From contig CM055901.1 of assembly GCA_029582155.1 (NCBI GenBank), positions 25,453,657 through 25,517,656 of the forward strand: 64,000 nt of DNA, read 5' to 3'. This document shows, in pieces, positions 38,075-48,964 of the stretch. A program made the position numbers and the translations under genes. Source of the stretch: Panopea generosa (Eukaryota > Mollusca > Bivalvia > Adapedonta > Hiatellidae). The first letter of the stretch is position 1. Every line of letters starts with the position of its first letter. Under the pieces are notes generated by a model. It did not search any database. It saw nothing but the letters and a program-made list of their open reading frames with translations, and had not been told where the DNA came from.

Positions 38075-39057
38075 CAACTGTCACCCAGGACGGAGCAACA
38101 CCCTTTTCTAGTTCCAGAGTCTTTCAAATTGATGATATCAGGTCTCGATCTCAAGTGCTGTTAGATTCATCTTTAGCGGTCAATACTAGAGAAGCTTATA
38201 ACACCTGAGAAAAAGCATTTTTAATCATTCAGAGTTAATTATAAAATGGTGTTAATTTGGCCTCCAAAAATACAACAAGTATCTGATTTTACAGCGCACT
38301 TGTCATTAAACAGCAATTCCCCAGCAACAGTTAGATCATATCTGGCAGGTGTGGGTTTCAGATGCAAAATGAATAATGTCTATGACGTTACTCAGAATTT
38401 CGTTATTAAAAAAATGGTTTCCTGTACGGAGCGCCTTGATAAGAGTATTGACTACAGATTACTAATTACCCCTGATCTGTCAAAAACTATTTTGGAAGTA
38501 TTACCAGCAATTTGCAGTTCTGCAGTCCACATTGTTCTCAACAGCGTTTTCGTTAGCATATTTTGGATTGTTAAGGGTTTGGGAGCTTGTTGACGATTCT
38601 AAATTTTTTTTCTAATTATGCTTTATCTGTATCTGATATCAAATTTACTATTGAGAATTCAGTCGTTGAGTTGCGTATTCCACATTCGAAGACAGATCAA
38701 TTAGGCAAGGTTACTGTGATTTTCCTGCAAGCATTAAATTCTGCCTTATGTCCAGTCAGCCGTCTGAAAACTTATTAAAAACTGCGGCCTAATAAACCTG
38801 GGCAATTGCTAATTCATTTTGGTGGCGGCCTAGTCACTATAAATCAGTTTTGTTTAATTTTAAATAAGGCTATCACAGCATTAGGAATTGATCCGAGTAA
38901 ATATAAGTCGCATACCTTCCGCATTGGGGCAGCCACTACTACCTCAGCTAGGGATATGGCCGACACCGAAATAAAAGAAATTGGTAGATGGGAGTCGAAA
39001 CTTTTAATACTTATATAAGGGTACCAACTGAACAGTTGAATTTTCAGTTATATCAAT
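38075..39057 (+). pseudogene. Tyrosine recombinase (integrase) of the retroelement, broken
   Basis: Would integrate the circular DNA copy by a Tyr nucleophile. An N-terminal TREAY-like segment lies near 38190. The SAM-like DNA-binding part follows: SDFTAHLSLNSNSPATVRSY (from about 38284), then LAGVGF, with RLLITPDLSKTILEVLP further on. The first catalytic Arg block reads FGLLRVWELV near 38565 in a shifted frame, where most families have RVGEL. Next come LRIPHSKTDQLG, then SHTFRIGAATT near 38910 with the His-x-x-Arg pair, and IKEIGRWES. A 1-nt deletion near 39000 moves the TYIRVPTEQL block, holding the Tyr nucleophile, out of frame. There is also a stop near 38775. All four catalytic positions can still be pointed to, although no single frame holds them. 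Confidence 0.86.
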
Positions 39058-39069
39058 AATTTAACCTGT

Positions 39070-39577
39070 CAGTTAAGTATTGCAGATGTCAGATCTAGCG
39101 TATGGATTGCGGGTTTCTCGTTGGTAAAAGTAGCATTTACCTTTGCAAGGCAATCTACATCTGCTGGTGTCAACCTTAGTTTTGAGAAAGGATCTATCAG
39201 TTTATGGTGACAAGGCAAATGAAGCATGAGTTGGCAGCAGGTCAAAAGAACAATTAAAATGCTGCTGGTGGTGGAGGCTCCTCCTAACATATTAGTATTA
39301 CACGTAGGTGGTAATGACATTGGACAGATTCCTGCTGCTGATTTAAGAATCAATAAAGCTTTGTGAAGAGTTAGGGTCAGGGTAAACAGTAAAGTTGCCA
39401 CTGAAGTACTCAGATTAAATGGAGCCTATATCAGAACCCGGAAATTGTAGAAGTAGTTAATGGACTTTTCTGCGACGGAGTACATTTATCGGACCGTGGT
39501 AACCAACTATTTCTAAATGGGCTGAAACAAGGCATTAACTGTTTTGTAAACTCAAGTGTTCGGGTTTCCCCATAGTT
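39070..39577 (+). pseudogene. SGNH/GDSL-type hydrolase domain of the retroelement, broken
   Basis: Downstream of the recombinase, the plus strand reads SSVWIAGFSLVKVAF (block I, where the G-x-S serine sits), ILVLHVGGNDIGQIPAADLR near 39290-39350 (block III, Gly-Asn-Asp), and finally LFCDGVHLSDRGNQLFLNGL near 39465-39525 (block V with Asp-x-x-His). These are the diagnostic blocks of SGNH hydrolases. Such domains are carried by several retroelement groups, including Ngaro, where they may act as esterases of unknown target. Two stops between blocks I and III and a frameshift before block V show decay. The longest minus-strand frame here (39069-39401) is a shadow. Confidence 0.8.
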
Positions 39578-39654
39578 TTGGTGAATACGATCTTGGCTTT
39601 ATTTAGTTCATGTGCAGTAAATTACATTTGAATTATATCATTGTGTTTGTAGTA

Positions 39655-39960
39655 CATCAGTATTTCTTCATTTGAGGAGTTTGTGTTATGTATGTTTGCG
39701 CGACAAATCGCTTCCATTTGAAGTGCGTCAGCCAAGCCTCCCTTTGAGGTTTTCCTCCATTTGCGGAGTTTGTGTTATGTTTGTTGGCGCGACAAATCGC
39801 TTCCATTTGAAGTGCGTCAGCCAAGCCTCCATTTGAGGATCTCCTCCATTTGAGGATTTTTGTATTATGTATGTTGGCGCGACAAATCGCTTTCATTTGA
39901 AGTGCGTCAGCCAAGCCTCCATTTGAGGATATTTGTATATTTATGATTGAGTAACAAATC
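39655..39960 (+). repeat. About 89-bp tandem repeat at the 3' end of the retroelement
   Basis: About 3.5 units with GCGCGACAAATCGCTTCCAT, TTGAAGTGCGTCAGCCAAGC and CTCCATTTGAGGA. Anchor copies of GCGCGAC fall at 39699, 39787 and 39877. Placement just after the last domain suggests it belongs to the element's 3' terminal repeats. No matching upstream copy was found before 36450. Confidence 0.8.
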
Positions 39961-40121
39961 ACATTCATTTGAGGTGCACTATGAACGTCTGTGCCCAGGG
40001 TTCTTGGTGCAGTGTTGCGTAAAGAGTGTCGAATTAGATATTAAGAAAGTTATTAAGAAATGTTATCAAGGAATGCTTCATTGCTAGTTGCTCTCCGCTT
40101 CCCCAATTGTATGGCGGTGCA

Positions 40122-40166
40122 TCTAGTGGTGTGTTATACCACCTAGTGGTGTGTTATACCACTAGA
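40122..40166. repeat. Strong hairpin / nested palindrome
   Basis: Two 22-bp direct copies of CTAGTGGTGTGTTATACCAC lie back to back. Each is itself an inverted repeat (GTGGT...ACCAC), and the whole runs from TCTAGTGG to CCACTAGA as one palindrome. Could form a cruciform, and may mark the retroelement terminus. Confidence 0.85.
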
Positions 40167-40477
40167 GGCACATGGCAGTATATTGCGGTCTCAGCAGCAT
40201 ATAGTGATCGGTGTATAAAACAATTTTATTTAGATGATTGTGACTAAATGTTGAATAGCTCTCTTTGTGAATGTCTGTTCAAAGAATTCAGAGAGTCAAG
40301 TTAGTAGTTACAATTCAATATATTTGATATGTTTTCTAGATAAACCTTTCGTGACTGCACAATTGTAATCCATATTTGCCAAACTTTCTATTTTTATCTT
40401 GAGGCCATGGCCATTTATGCCAAGAAATATAAACTATAACTATTCATTAATTATGTCTTTATTATAACCCATCTTCA

Positions 40478-40752
40478 ATAATACGAGCATGTTGTGCCAT
40501 TACATTCGTAACCGAAACAATACGAGAATGTTGCGCCACTACATTCGTAACCGAAACGATACGAGAATGTTGCATCACTACATTCGTAACCGTAACGATA
40601 CGAGCATGTTGCGCCACTACATTCGTAACCGAAACGATACGAGAATGTTGCGCCACAACATTCGTAACTGTAACGATACGTACATGTTGTGCCACTACAT
40701 TCGTAACCATAACGATACCAACATGTTGCGACACTACATTCGTAACCGTCGA
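40478..40752 (+). repeat. 39-bp minisatellite, right segment (about 7 units)
   Basis: Units combine ATACGAGAATGTTGCGCCAC and TACATTCGTAACCGAAACG. Same family and orientation as 35655-35750. Confidence 0.95.
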
Positions 40753-41255
40753 TGACTTGCCTTGTAATTATTCGTCACAGCAGAAAAAAACATTTTAGTT
40801 TAGAAATAGTCAAGTATATGCTAACATATTCTTACCTATCATTTCAAAATGAAAAAATTATATTTAGAAAAAAATATATATGTACCACATAAGCTTACTC
40901 CGACCCCCTATTATTATTAGCAATAAAAAACGTTTGGGAGAATATCAAGATGTGTGGATTAAAATGTTCACTGTATTCATACTCAAAAAAATGCAACAAA
41001 TGTTTTTTAAACAGAAATTCTGTATCTATTAAATGTATAAAAATCAGGAAACTTCCTAACAAACAACTCAGTCATAGTCTTTATTATCCATAGGTCAAAC
41101 ATAACTTTTAATTCATTGCCACTTATTTCAATATAAAACATTCACATTTCTATGGTCTGTGCGAACAGTTAAACATGTAACTATAAATAGTATGTTAAAA
41201 GAAAAGGACACGTGGCAGTGTTTAAATCGAGTTTATGTTCATCAAATAAATATTT

Positions 41256-41310
41256 ACACCTGCATGGCGATACAACACCTGCATGGCGATTCAACACCTG
41301 CATGGCGATA
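41256..41310 (+). repeat. 19-bp tandem repeat, three copies
   Basis: Three near-perfect copies of AACACCTGCATGGCGATWC. Confidence 0.9.
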
Positions 41311-43917
41311 CTAATTTCCAGGTATTTCTATACGAAATCCATTTCTGAAATTATTGACAATTCTTATAAAAACCAGTGGTGGCACATTAGTTCTAAAAAT
41401 GTGAGTAAACGCCTATTATGGTACATCTACATCTTTGGAAATTATATCAAACTGATAAAATATACATTTGATACAGTGTGTTATGTATGGCTACAGATAT
41501 GTTGATGTAGTATGCGCTTAAATCATTTACCAGAGTTATACATATGTTCAAACGTAATTGTGGGAATGTATACGTACTTTTGTTTCCTTTTTTGCAGCAT
41601 ATTTCTGAAAGTGCGACAAACAGGATAGGAGGGATATCCTCGGGTTTACACTAACTTTTAATGACGGATCTAAAACCTTAGTTTTAGTTTACTACTTTAT
41701 ATAGATTATGAAAATAAGTTCTAAGTTATAACAAACTATAAGTAAATAGAAACAGTACTAAGCATATGTGGATAAAATATTTTGATCAAGGAAACTGTAC
41801 GTGGCTGTGTTGGTGACTCGAGCCCACGACTCTCCGATATGTGGTCCAATGCTTAACCATTAGACACTTGATGTTAATGACACATGAGCTTATACGCTAA
41901 GAGAAGCCACTAATAAGTAATATGCAAATGAAATTTGACATTCATTCAGAAGAGTCAAAAGAGATGTTTGACACTTTGGCCTGTTTTAGTGATGGCACGA
42001 TTAACATTATTGTGGTGTCCATCTTATCTTATATATTTGTAAAATACATGTACATGTATAGAGAAATCAAACCTGAAAAGTTATCTAAATAAAAAAATCT
42101 TAAAGAACAATAATACGGATAGTGTTAGTGCTTGTAAGGTTTGTTATTGCTAATTTGTACCAGCAATCATGATCTGAAACATATTGTATACCGTCTCTTA
42201 TAACTCTTTTTAGAATGACATATGTTATTTTATATAAATGTACTTTGTAAATATGATGAAACATGAATAAATAAATATATATACTCTTTAGTTTAATTAT
42301 ACAACTGGTTATATTTCTACACTTATATCAGCCCCAGGTATTTTGAGTCAAAAGCTAAGATGACGTGTATATAAAGGTAAATTCAGTATGCCTTAAGAAC
42401 ACCATTTAATGTGAGTTGTGTACATCATGGTTAAAGTTATAACCATTCAGAGGCACGTGACCTTATAATTGTCTTCTTCAGTATTCTACAACGAATAATA
42501 ATTTTTAAATAGGCTGTACTATATCTGCTCAGTGTCTCTTCAAAGAATTGTGTTATATTTTGTTTACGATTATTTGTTTAATTCTCTTAAACAAATTTAC
42601 CATGGGTACTGTTGGCAGGTGTCATCTTGTATTACGCAACGGGACCAACTAAACTCTATTAAATACTTTCAATTCCATTCATAAAAATGTCGGAAAGTAA
42701 TTACAGATACAGCAAACTTAGAACGTATGACATGCTAGTCATACAGTGCGTGTCTATAGACTTACATTGAATGTTGCGATTAAAGAGACACGCTTTACAA
42801 AAAAGTTGTTGTATTAATACAGAAATAATCGGTTTCAGTTGTGTATAACGTTCTATCCAATCAGTACAAGAAATATTGAACCCTGGCTTCTGTGCTATAA
42901 ATGATTTCTAAATTAACTGAAAAAAAATAATCAATGTTTTGGACTAATATTTTTAAAAAGAAAATATTTGATTGCCATTTTTTAAATTAATACACAGTAT
43001 ACATTGATAGAAATCGACCGTATCGTTCGGATACCACGTCTCAAGTCAGACAAATATTTCCTTTATTTTGATAGTAATTTTTAAATTGATATCATTACAT
43101 AGTAAATATTTAATAGTTATTTTTGAGTTTCAATGTATACAATATTTCAAAATGTGCACAATAATTTAGCAATATCCATACTCAAACAAAGAGATATCTC
43201 TAGAACAAACAAAACTGTTTTTATATCTTGTATTTGTGTTGTTTATTTTTTATTGATATCCAAACTTAAAATCATAGATTTGAATTCATAAAATAACTAG
43301 TTAAGAAGAAATTACCAAATAATTCTTTGATAGAAACATCCGTTGCAATGTAACGTTTCAGACAATATCGAATATCACGTGTCTTTAATCTTATGATGTC
43401 ATTAATTGGTTTAGATATTTTAAATCAGGGAATTACACTTAAACTAATAAGGATTTTAGGCATTGGAAACGTAAATTTACATTACACATTTGATAAGCAG
43501 CTATAAAATGTATCTTCGATGAATACTGTTTATCTTTTTTTTTCTTAAAACTCACACATATTTACTTTAAATCGATTTCATTCTTACACAAGCTATATTA
43601 AAGAAATAAGAATGATTTCATGAAGTCAGTAATAGCCACACGTTATAAAACTATTACCACAACTACTTTAAGAGAAATTATACAACATTTGAAAAATAAC
43701 AAAAATGGTTTGTTCGTGTTTTCAGTGCTGGAGACAAATCCTGCTATGATTTCAAATATTGTCCAGATCATCAAATGTCATTTAACTAATTACTCTAATT
43801 TTAATTAAATAATCACTTACTGCATATGAAATTGCTAACAACAGTGTTAATATGTGTCAGAATAAAAGGATCTCTTGGGCTTAACATAATAAGGAACTTG
43901 TATAGAGTTTGTTCATT
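41311..43917. other. AT-rich unique DNA, one SINE-like head
   Basis: No gene recognised. The 62-codon frame at 43620 matches nothing I know. The only structured item is the tRNA-like block at 41808-41885. Confidence 0.4.
41808..41885 (-). mobile_element. tRNA-like SINE head, degenerate
   Basis: On the minus strand GTGTCTAATGGTTAAGCATT gives an A-box-like segment, and about 40 bases on GTGGGCTCGAGTCACC gives a B-box-like segment. Acceptor and T-stem pairing is imperfect, so a SINE remnant is more likely than a working tRNA. Confidence 0.42.
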
Positions 43918-44024
43918 AAAGTGGGAGGAAACGTTGAATTTACCTATTAGTTAAAAAGAAACGAAAATTTGATTTTACCTGTTAGTTTAAATGGGAAGAA
44001 ACGTTAAATTTACCTGTTAATTAA
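43918..44024 (+). repeat. Short tandem repeat, about 36 bp, three copies
   Basis: Copies share GAAACGTTRAATTTACCT and TTAGTT. The middle copy is the most diverged. Confidence 0.75.
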
Positions 44025-44030
44025 GTTTAA

Positions 44031-47000
44031 AAATATAAATTTCTTAACTACTCCAATTATAGTCCTTCAAGATAGTGTTAACTGACACAAAGTTTAGCGC
44101 GGTTGAATACCACTGTCGTTAGTTTTGTACTGAGGTGAAATAAATGGGATACACTCTGATAAATAAAACATCTGTCTCCTTGCTTATTCAGTGGTAATCA
44201 ATGAACAAACTGCAGATACGCCATCCTATTAAAATATCAGCCAACAGCAGGCATATTGAAAAAAAGCTATAAAAGTCTTACATCCTCACACCACTTCGTG
44301 TTTGTTTTGTGTAATTGATTAAAAACATGTGCTTATGATATATTTCTAATAGTCAATTTTGGTTTACTTTATTCAGAAACTAACAACGTTGTGGGCCTAA
44401 TGTTTATTCCCATTGCCATTTGTCATAACTAAATAATTTATCTTCTAATATTCTTGGTGGAATCATCCGTGATCGTCTTAACATTACTTGTCTTTCGCCG
44501 CTGAGGTCGTGGGTTTGACTGAAAATCTAACTGTTAGTTAATTGTCCATTTTCTTGCGAAAGGCCCTCGATTTCCTATTCATTCTAAGGTTCTCCACAAC
44601 TAAAACTGAATACCATGTGTCGAAAGTTTTCTTTTAAGTGATGTTATTGAGGCAGCCCATCCTTTGATATTACTTTCATAACATTGTCGTTTTGAATATC
44701 TGAATAAACTAATAATTGCAAAAATAAAAACTGATTTTTTTAATTTCTTTTCCGTCTCGTTTTACGGTTCTATGATAAACTTGTATAGTATAAACTACAT
44801 TATAAACAATTGTATTACTGTAATACTAATGTCTCATAGTTTTCATCGTCCAAAATCTCATATCACATGTTTGATATTTAAAACATAAAAGTATGTATAT
44901 TTTTATCATACAAGTTTGATAAAATACAGAAACCAAGTTAATAAAACTATCAATTGAATATCAAGATTACAAATACGGTATACCAACCATTAAAATTTGA
45001 TATAAGTATTTTATTTATAAAATAGCATAACTTAATAAGAGTCTTACCTGTGCTTGTGATGTAATTAACACCTTTATGAAAAGTGAATTGATTGATAGTG
45101 TATCCTCTCTCTCCTCACAATCTGTGGTCCCAAGCTGGCGTCCGTTTCTTTTAAAGCTTCGTTCCGGTATATCACCTTTGCTATGACAACTACCATTGAC
45201 TGTGTTTGTATGTTATCTGTTGTTAGGTTGTTAGTATTATTTTACCGATACATTTTTAATTGATTATCGCGTTGATTTGTTTTTTTCGTTTCATCAAACG
45301 AGTATTGACTGTATTTGTAATTGAATTTACCCGCAATGCCTGTCAGTATAGGATTGTTGTTCCTGAATTTATTGCGATCGATGTACACTTCAGTTGATGG
45401 TTTGCAATTACATTTAATTGGTAAACCAGATAAAATATATAGTTGATGTTTTGTTGCAGGTTCTTTAGAAGTCTTTCCCTCAATTTCAATTTCTAATGGG
45501 ACATTAGAAATTTTCCATATTCAAAACTAAGAACATGTAAATACGTCAGGAGACATTAAATTAAAAACACAAATCAACATCAGTATAGCAAATAGGGTAT
45601 TAAAGATTCCATTGCCCCTCAGGAAAGCTCATTAAAACTGTATCTGCAATTGTCCTTGTGTTCTGTGTTTCCGGTGGATCTTTCATGTCAGATATTAAAG
45701 ACGTTATTACCAGCTGTATTATGTGTTGTGGGGCGGATGTAAAATACCCACCATACGTTGACTGTTATTATTTCTGATGTAATGCTGTCATGTTCTTTTT
45801 TTTAAAAAAAATATAACGGTATCGCTCTAGTCTGTGATAGGGGAGTGAGAGTGGATAACATAATACCGTTACCGCTCAATAAAACAAAGTACATTTTTTT
45901 CTTTTATTGCTTGCTTATTCAGATCGATTTCAAGTTTGCATCGGTATTGTGTCGATCAGTTCGATCGATTTTTTTAAAATTATACTCTAAGACATATACC
46001 AAAAATGTCAACGGAAACTGTTGATCATCAAAATACGTAAATATTTATAGGAACAAAATGCCTTCAAAAATAGTATTGCTCTTGTATTATTTGCTTTAAC
46101 TTACGCTCGCTGTGCTAAAAACTGGGTGTATTTTATATATTATATATTCTGTTAGACTTACTTGGAAAACTAAACATTAATTGGTCAATGTTGGTAAACG
46201 AAAATATGATTTGGAAAATTAGGGGCCCTTCGAGAATGCAAAGAAAAATACACTACATTATGTTGTTCTAATACCTTTCGAAATAGACATTTTTGTGGGT
46301 TGGGTATTGATCTCTATCCCAATAACATGTATAAATCGCAAAATATACGGTGGCGATTTCATATAATTGTAGTGAAGATTAATACATATTATAGTTCTGA
46401 TTACCGCGTCCACCATCTCTTTATCAGTAGCACTTAAGTCACGTGATAAAATAGTCCCTAACAACGACAAACTGTCTAGTGTTATGGTAATCATCATTAC
46501 TGTAAACTTAATCAATATTTTCAATCAATCTACGCTATGAATTATCGATACAAAGTCAATTAAAATGTAAATTACCTTATCACAATGCTGTCGGAATGGC
46601 TGCCACAGTGATTATTGTCTTTTCATAAACAATGTGTTGCTATTTTGAATAGGCTTGTTTCTGTGGATGTCTGTAACTCTTTCTTGACAGTGTCTAGAAA
46701 CCATGCAAGTGTTAATGAAGTGTTAATGAACCTCATTTGTATTTCAGTTGATAGCGGACCATACCAGCATGCGATAAAATTTTCAAACTGTTGCTACTAA
46801 AGTTACTCGTTTGATTTAATTATTTAATTACAATACGTGTTGCTTTCTCATATATGAGTGTGCAACCAGGCTCCTGTTTAACAACATAATACAGTTCAGT
46901 ACTTTAAACTTAATCAAAGAAAAGGTAGATGTTAGACGGTCTCTAGTAAAGTTGCATTTGATTGCACTGATATTAATGAAGGAATATTAAAGTTTAGTTT

Positions 47001-47037
47001 AAACATTTTAAACATATATATAATCTGTAGTACGGAC
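44031..47037. other. AT-rich unique DNA, possible SINE scrap
   Basis: No gene recognised. Around 44490-44630 a GCTGAGGTCGTGGGTTTGAC segment recalls the B-box region of a mollusc SINE, and CTCCACAACTAAAACTGAAT may be its body, but there is no A box. A donor-like CAAGCACAG|GTAAGACT on the minus strand lies at 45047/45048. Confidence 0.4.
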
Positions 47038-47254
47038 CCAGTTTTCCCGATTGGTTCCGTTAACTAGCAATGTTTGGAAAGCCGTATTTGCACGCGTTGA
47101 TTGGTCAAATGCTTCAACAGAAAGTTTGATGACGTCACAGTTTAAGTAAGCGGCGTTGAACTGCTATGAATTGTGGGACAGGCAGAGAATTCCCTGCTTT
47201 TTCATTGGTGGTTAATTGACCTGATTCAGGAGATATCAGGTTCTGCGATAGACT
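47038..47254 (-). repeat. Interspersed repeat family R1, copy b
   Basis: Inverse counterpart of 11490-11682, about 25 bp longer because of an internal segment containing GATGACGTCACAG. It keeps the hairpin-forming ACCTGATTCAGGAGATATCAGG region. By eye roughly three quarters of aligned bases agree. Confidence 0.75.
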
Positions 47255-47277
47255 AAAACATACGTGTAGTTTAATTC

Positions 47278-47465
47278 ATCATGAAATGGGGTTGGGCCAT
47301 AAGTTCGTCCAACATTAGGTGCAGCCAGTCCCTTACACTTGTTTACAATATTTACATATCAAAGGACATATCGTGTAAACATTTATTCTTAACCAATGTT
47401 ATGAGAATAGAAGAAAGGTCGGTAAGGATGGAAAGAAATAAAAGGTAAGAAAAACTATTGTTTCC
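47278..47465 (+). repeat. Interspersed repeat family R2, copy a
   Basis: Homologous in the same orientation to 59032-59215. Shared blocks: CATGAAATGGGGTTGGGCCA, a GCATTAGGT/ACATTAGGT word, TTGTTTACAATATTTACAT, TTAACCAATGTTATGAGAAT and an AAAGGTCGG...GGAAAGAAATAAA tail. It starts about 25 bp after R1 copy b. The A-rich end suggests a 3' terminus. Confidence 0.72.
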
Positions 47466-47726
47466 TCATCATGCCGTCCATACGCATGCGTCCTGTGTCC
47501 ACATCTCAGTAGTACCCAAGTGAGACAATCAGATTGGTAAATTAACAACTGTTGTGTCCTATGCAACTTGACCTTTGTATGAAATGGGGAAAATAGTTAA
47601 AGGGTTCCCACGATTAAAGTAATACAGTACATGATATTATACAAGCGTTTTGTTTCTTTCATATGATTTTAGATTGATTTTACATGCGATAGTCTTTCAT
47701 CCCCACATAGAAGGTGTTTTGTGCTT

Positions 47727-47900
47727 AGTGGGTGAATTGGTCTTGTCGAGTAAAATAATGCTAGTGGGTGAATGGTCTTGTCGAGTAAAATAATGCTAGT
47801 GGGTGAATTGGTCTTGTCGAGTAAAATAATGCTAGTGGGTGAATTGATCTCGTCGAGTAAAATAATGCTAGTGGGTGAATTGGTCTTGTCGAGTGAAATA
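47727..47900 (+). repeat. 36-bp minisatellite, about 5 units
   Basis: Near-perfect units of AGTGGGTGAATTGGTCTTGT and CGAGTAAAATAATGCT. One unit lacks a single T, which shifts the frame. High identity suggests recent growth. Confidence 0.95.
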
Positions 47901-48229
47901 ATGTCAATTTTTGATTGCCATACGTTGCTCAGCATCTTCAATTTCATCACAATATGGATAACAATAATGGGTTCTGATATGTTCAAGGAACAAGCCATTA
48001 TTTAAATTACTGCAATGATTTCTTAATCTTGCTATAACTGAAAGTTTTCTATTTCCTTAATAAAAGTGTTTGGGTATTGAAATATTATTTTGTTTCCCCG
48101 TGGAGCGCTTAAATGCATCTAACGAAGTGGCATGCTTAAATTGTTATATGATTGATTTATAATATAATTAAAGGTGATATTTATGAATTTCCATGATTTC
48201 AGCTCTTGAAAATGATATTGGTTTGCCAC
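47901..48229. other. Unique DNA, no gene seen
   Basis: Nothing recognised between the 36-bp repeat and a LINE relic. Confidence 0.4.
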
Positions 48230-48690
48230 TGCTAGTTCTTAAATTGTATGTTGTTCGTACATTAGCATTAGGTGGGAACTTATCAACTATGTAAGATGAA
48301 ACCATTTTTTGCTAACCTTATACATAAAATAATATTGCTGTAATGTTCTACGATACGAAAGAGTTGCCAATCCACATTCTACATATACATTTTCAATAGA
48401 TACTGATCTAGTTTAGCCAATGACCATACGTGCAGCTTTATTTTGTAATTTATCTAGTGAATTTTATTTATGATCAGCGTAATTGTTTCAATCTAGAGAT
48501 GCATATTCTTAAACTGGTCTAACATACCAATTGATTAAGAGATTTTCTAACGAGTAAGTATTTAAGACGACGCATTAGGGTTCTTCAGAAATTCATGGAC
48601 ATATCTTATGAAATGCAATTGATATGTCAGATGTATTTGAAGTTGTCCATGTATGATTTTTAATCCTACTGCACACATTTGAATAAAATA
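48230..48690 (-). mobile_element. LINE relic, thumb/C-terminal fragment (jockey/CR1-like)
   Basis: Minus-strand translation gives, across stops, INWYVRPV followed by EYASLD near 48530-48490 (family form VRPxLEYAS), then NSLDKLQNKAARMVIG near 48460-48420, then an ENVYVECGLATLSYRRTLQQYYFMYKV-like run near 48390-48320 (family form GW.tLe.RR...l...YK; first part ENVYVECGLATLSYRRTL). Only the region downstream of the RT palm survives. No ADD motif is present. Short, old and 5'-truncated. Confidence 0.68.
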
Positions 48691-48964
48691 TATAGTGAAA
48701 TATAATAGTTATATACATTTCATACATATTATGAGCGGCCATTCACTGCAGTACAGATTTGTGTTACTTCGTCGCGAAATGAGCACCGTGCGACGCTATA
48801 GAGGACTTAGACCAGGAACTAAAGGTGTCAAGATTGTAGTAATGGTCGCAAGATGTTCCATGTGAGGTGTGAGTGTCGAAATAGACTCCACAGGTGATAT
48901 TGCGATGTCGACTTGTGTGGAGAGTCTTTGGAGTTCCAGGGTACGGAGCTAATTTTACGTCTTA
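48691..48964. other. Spacer, relatively GC-rich
   Basis: 48770-48950 is visibly richer in G and C than its surroundings (for example GAGCACCGTGCGACGCTATA) and leads into the 37-bp array. No open frame of interest. Confidence 0.4.

Larger units (their letters stand above)
36450..40170 (+). mobile_element. Decayed tyrosine-recombinase retrotransposon (Ngaro/DIRS-like)
   Basis: A complete domain order is readable on the plus strand: reverse transcriptase, RNase H, tyrosine recombinase, then an SGNH-type hydrolase. A tyrosine recombinase in place of a DDE integrase defines the DIRS order. An SGNH hydrolase and no visible methyltransferase point to the Ngaro group, where such a hydrolase is known. 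Downstream are about 3.5 copies of an 89-bp repeat (39655-39960), which could be part of the split direct repeats of this order, and a strong hairpin at 40122-40166. No gag-like ORF with zinc fingers was seen upstream. Each domain has one or more frameshifts or stops, so the copy is inactive. Its borders are approximate. Confidence 0.85.

Noticed and set aside
39069..39401. 110-codon minus-strand open frame
   Set aside because: Shadow of the plus-strand SGNH hydrolase remnant.
40833..40850. Minus-strand donor TGATAG|GTAAGA
   Set aside because: No definable exon between a plausible acceptor or start and the donor.
41808..41885. Functional minus-strand tRNA gene
   Set aside because: T-stem and acceptor mismatches; listed as a SINE head instead.
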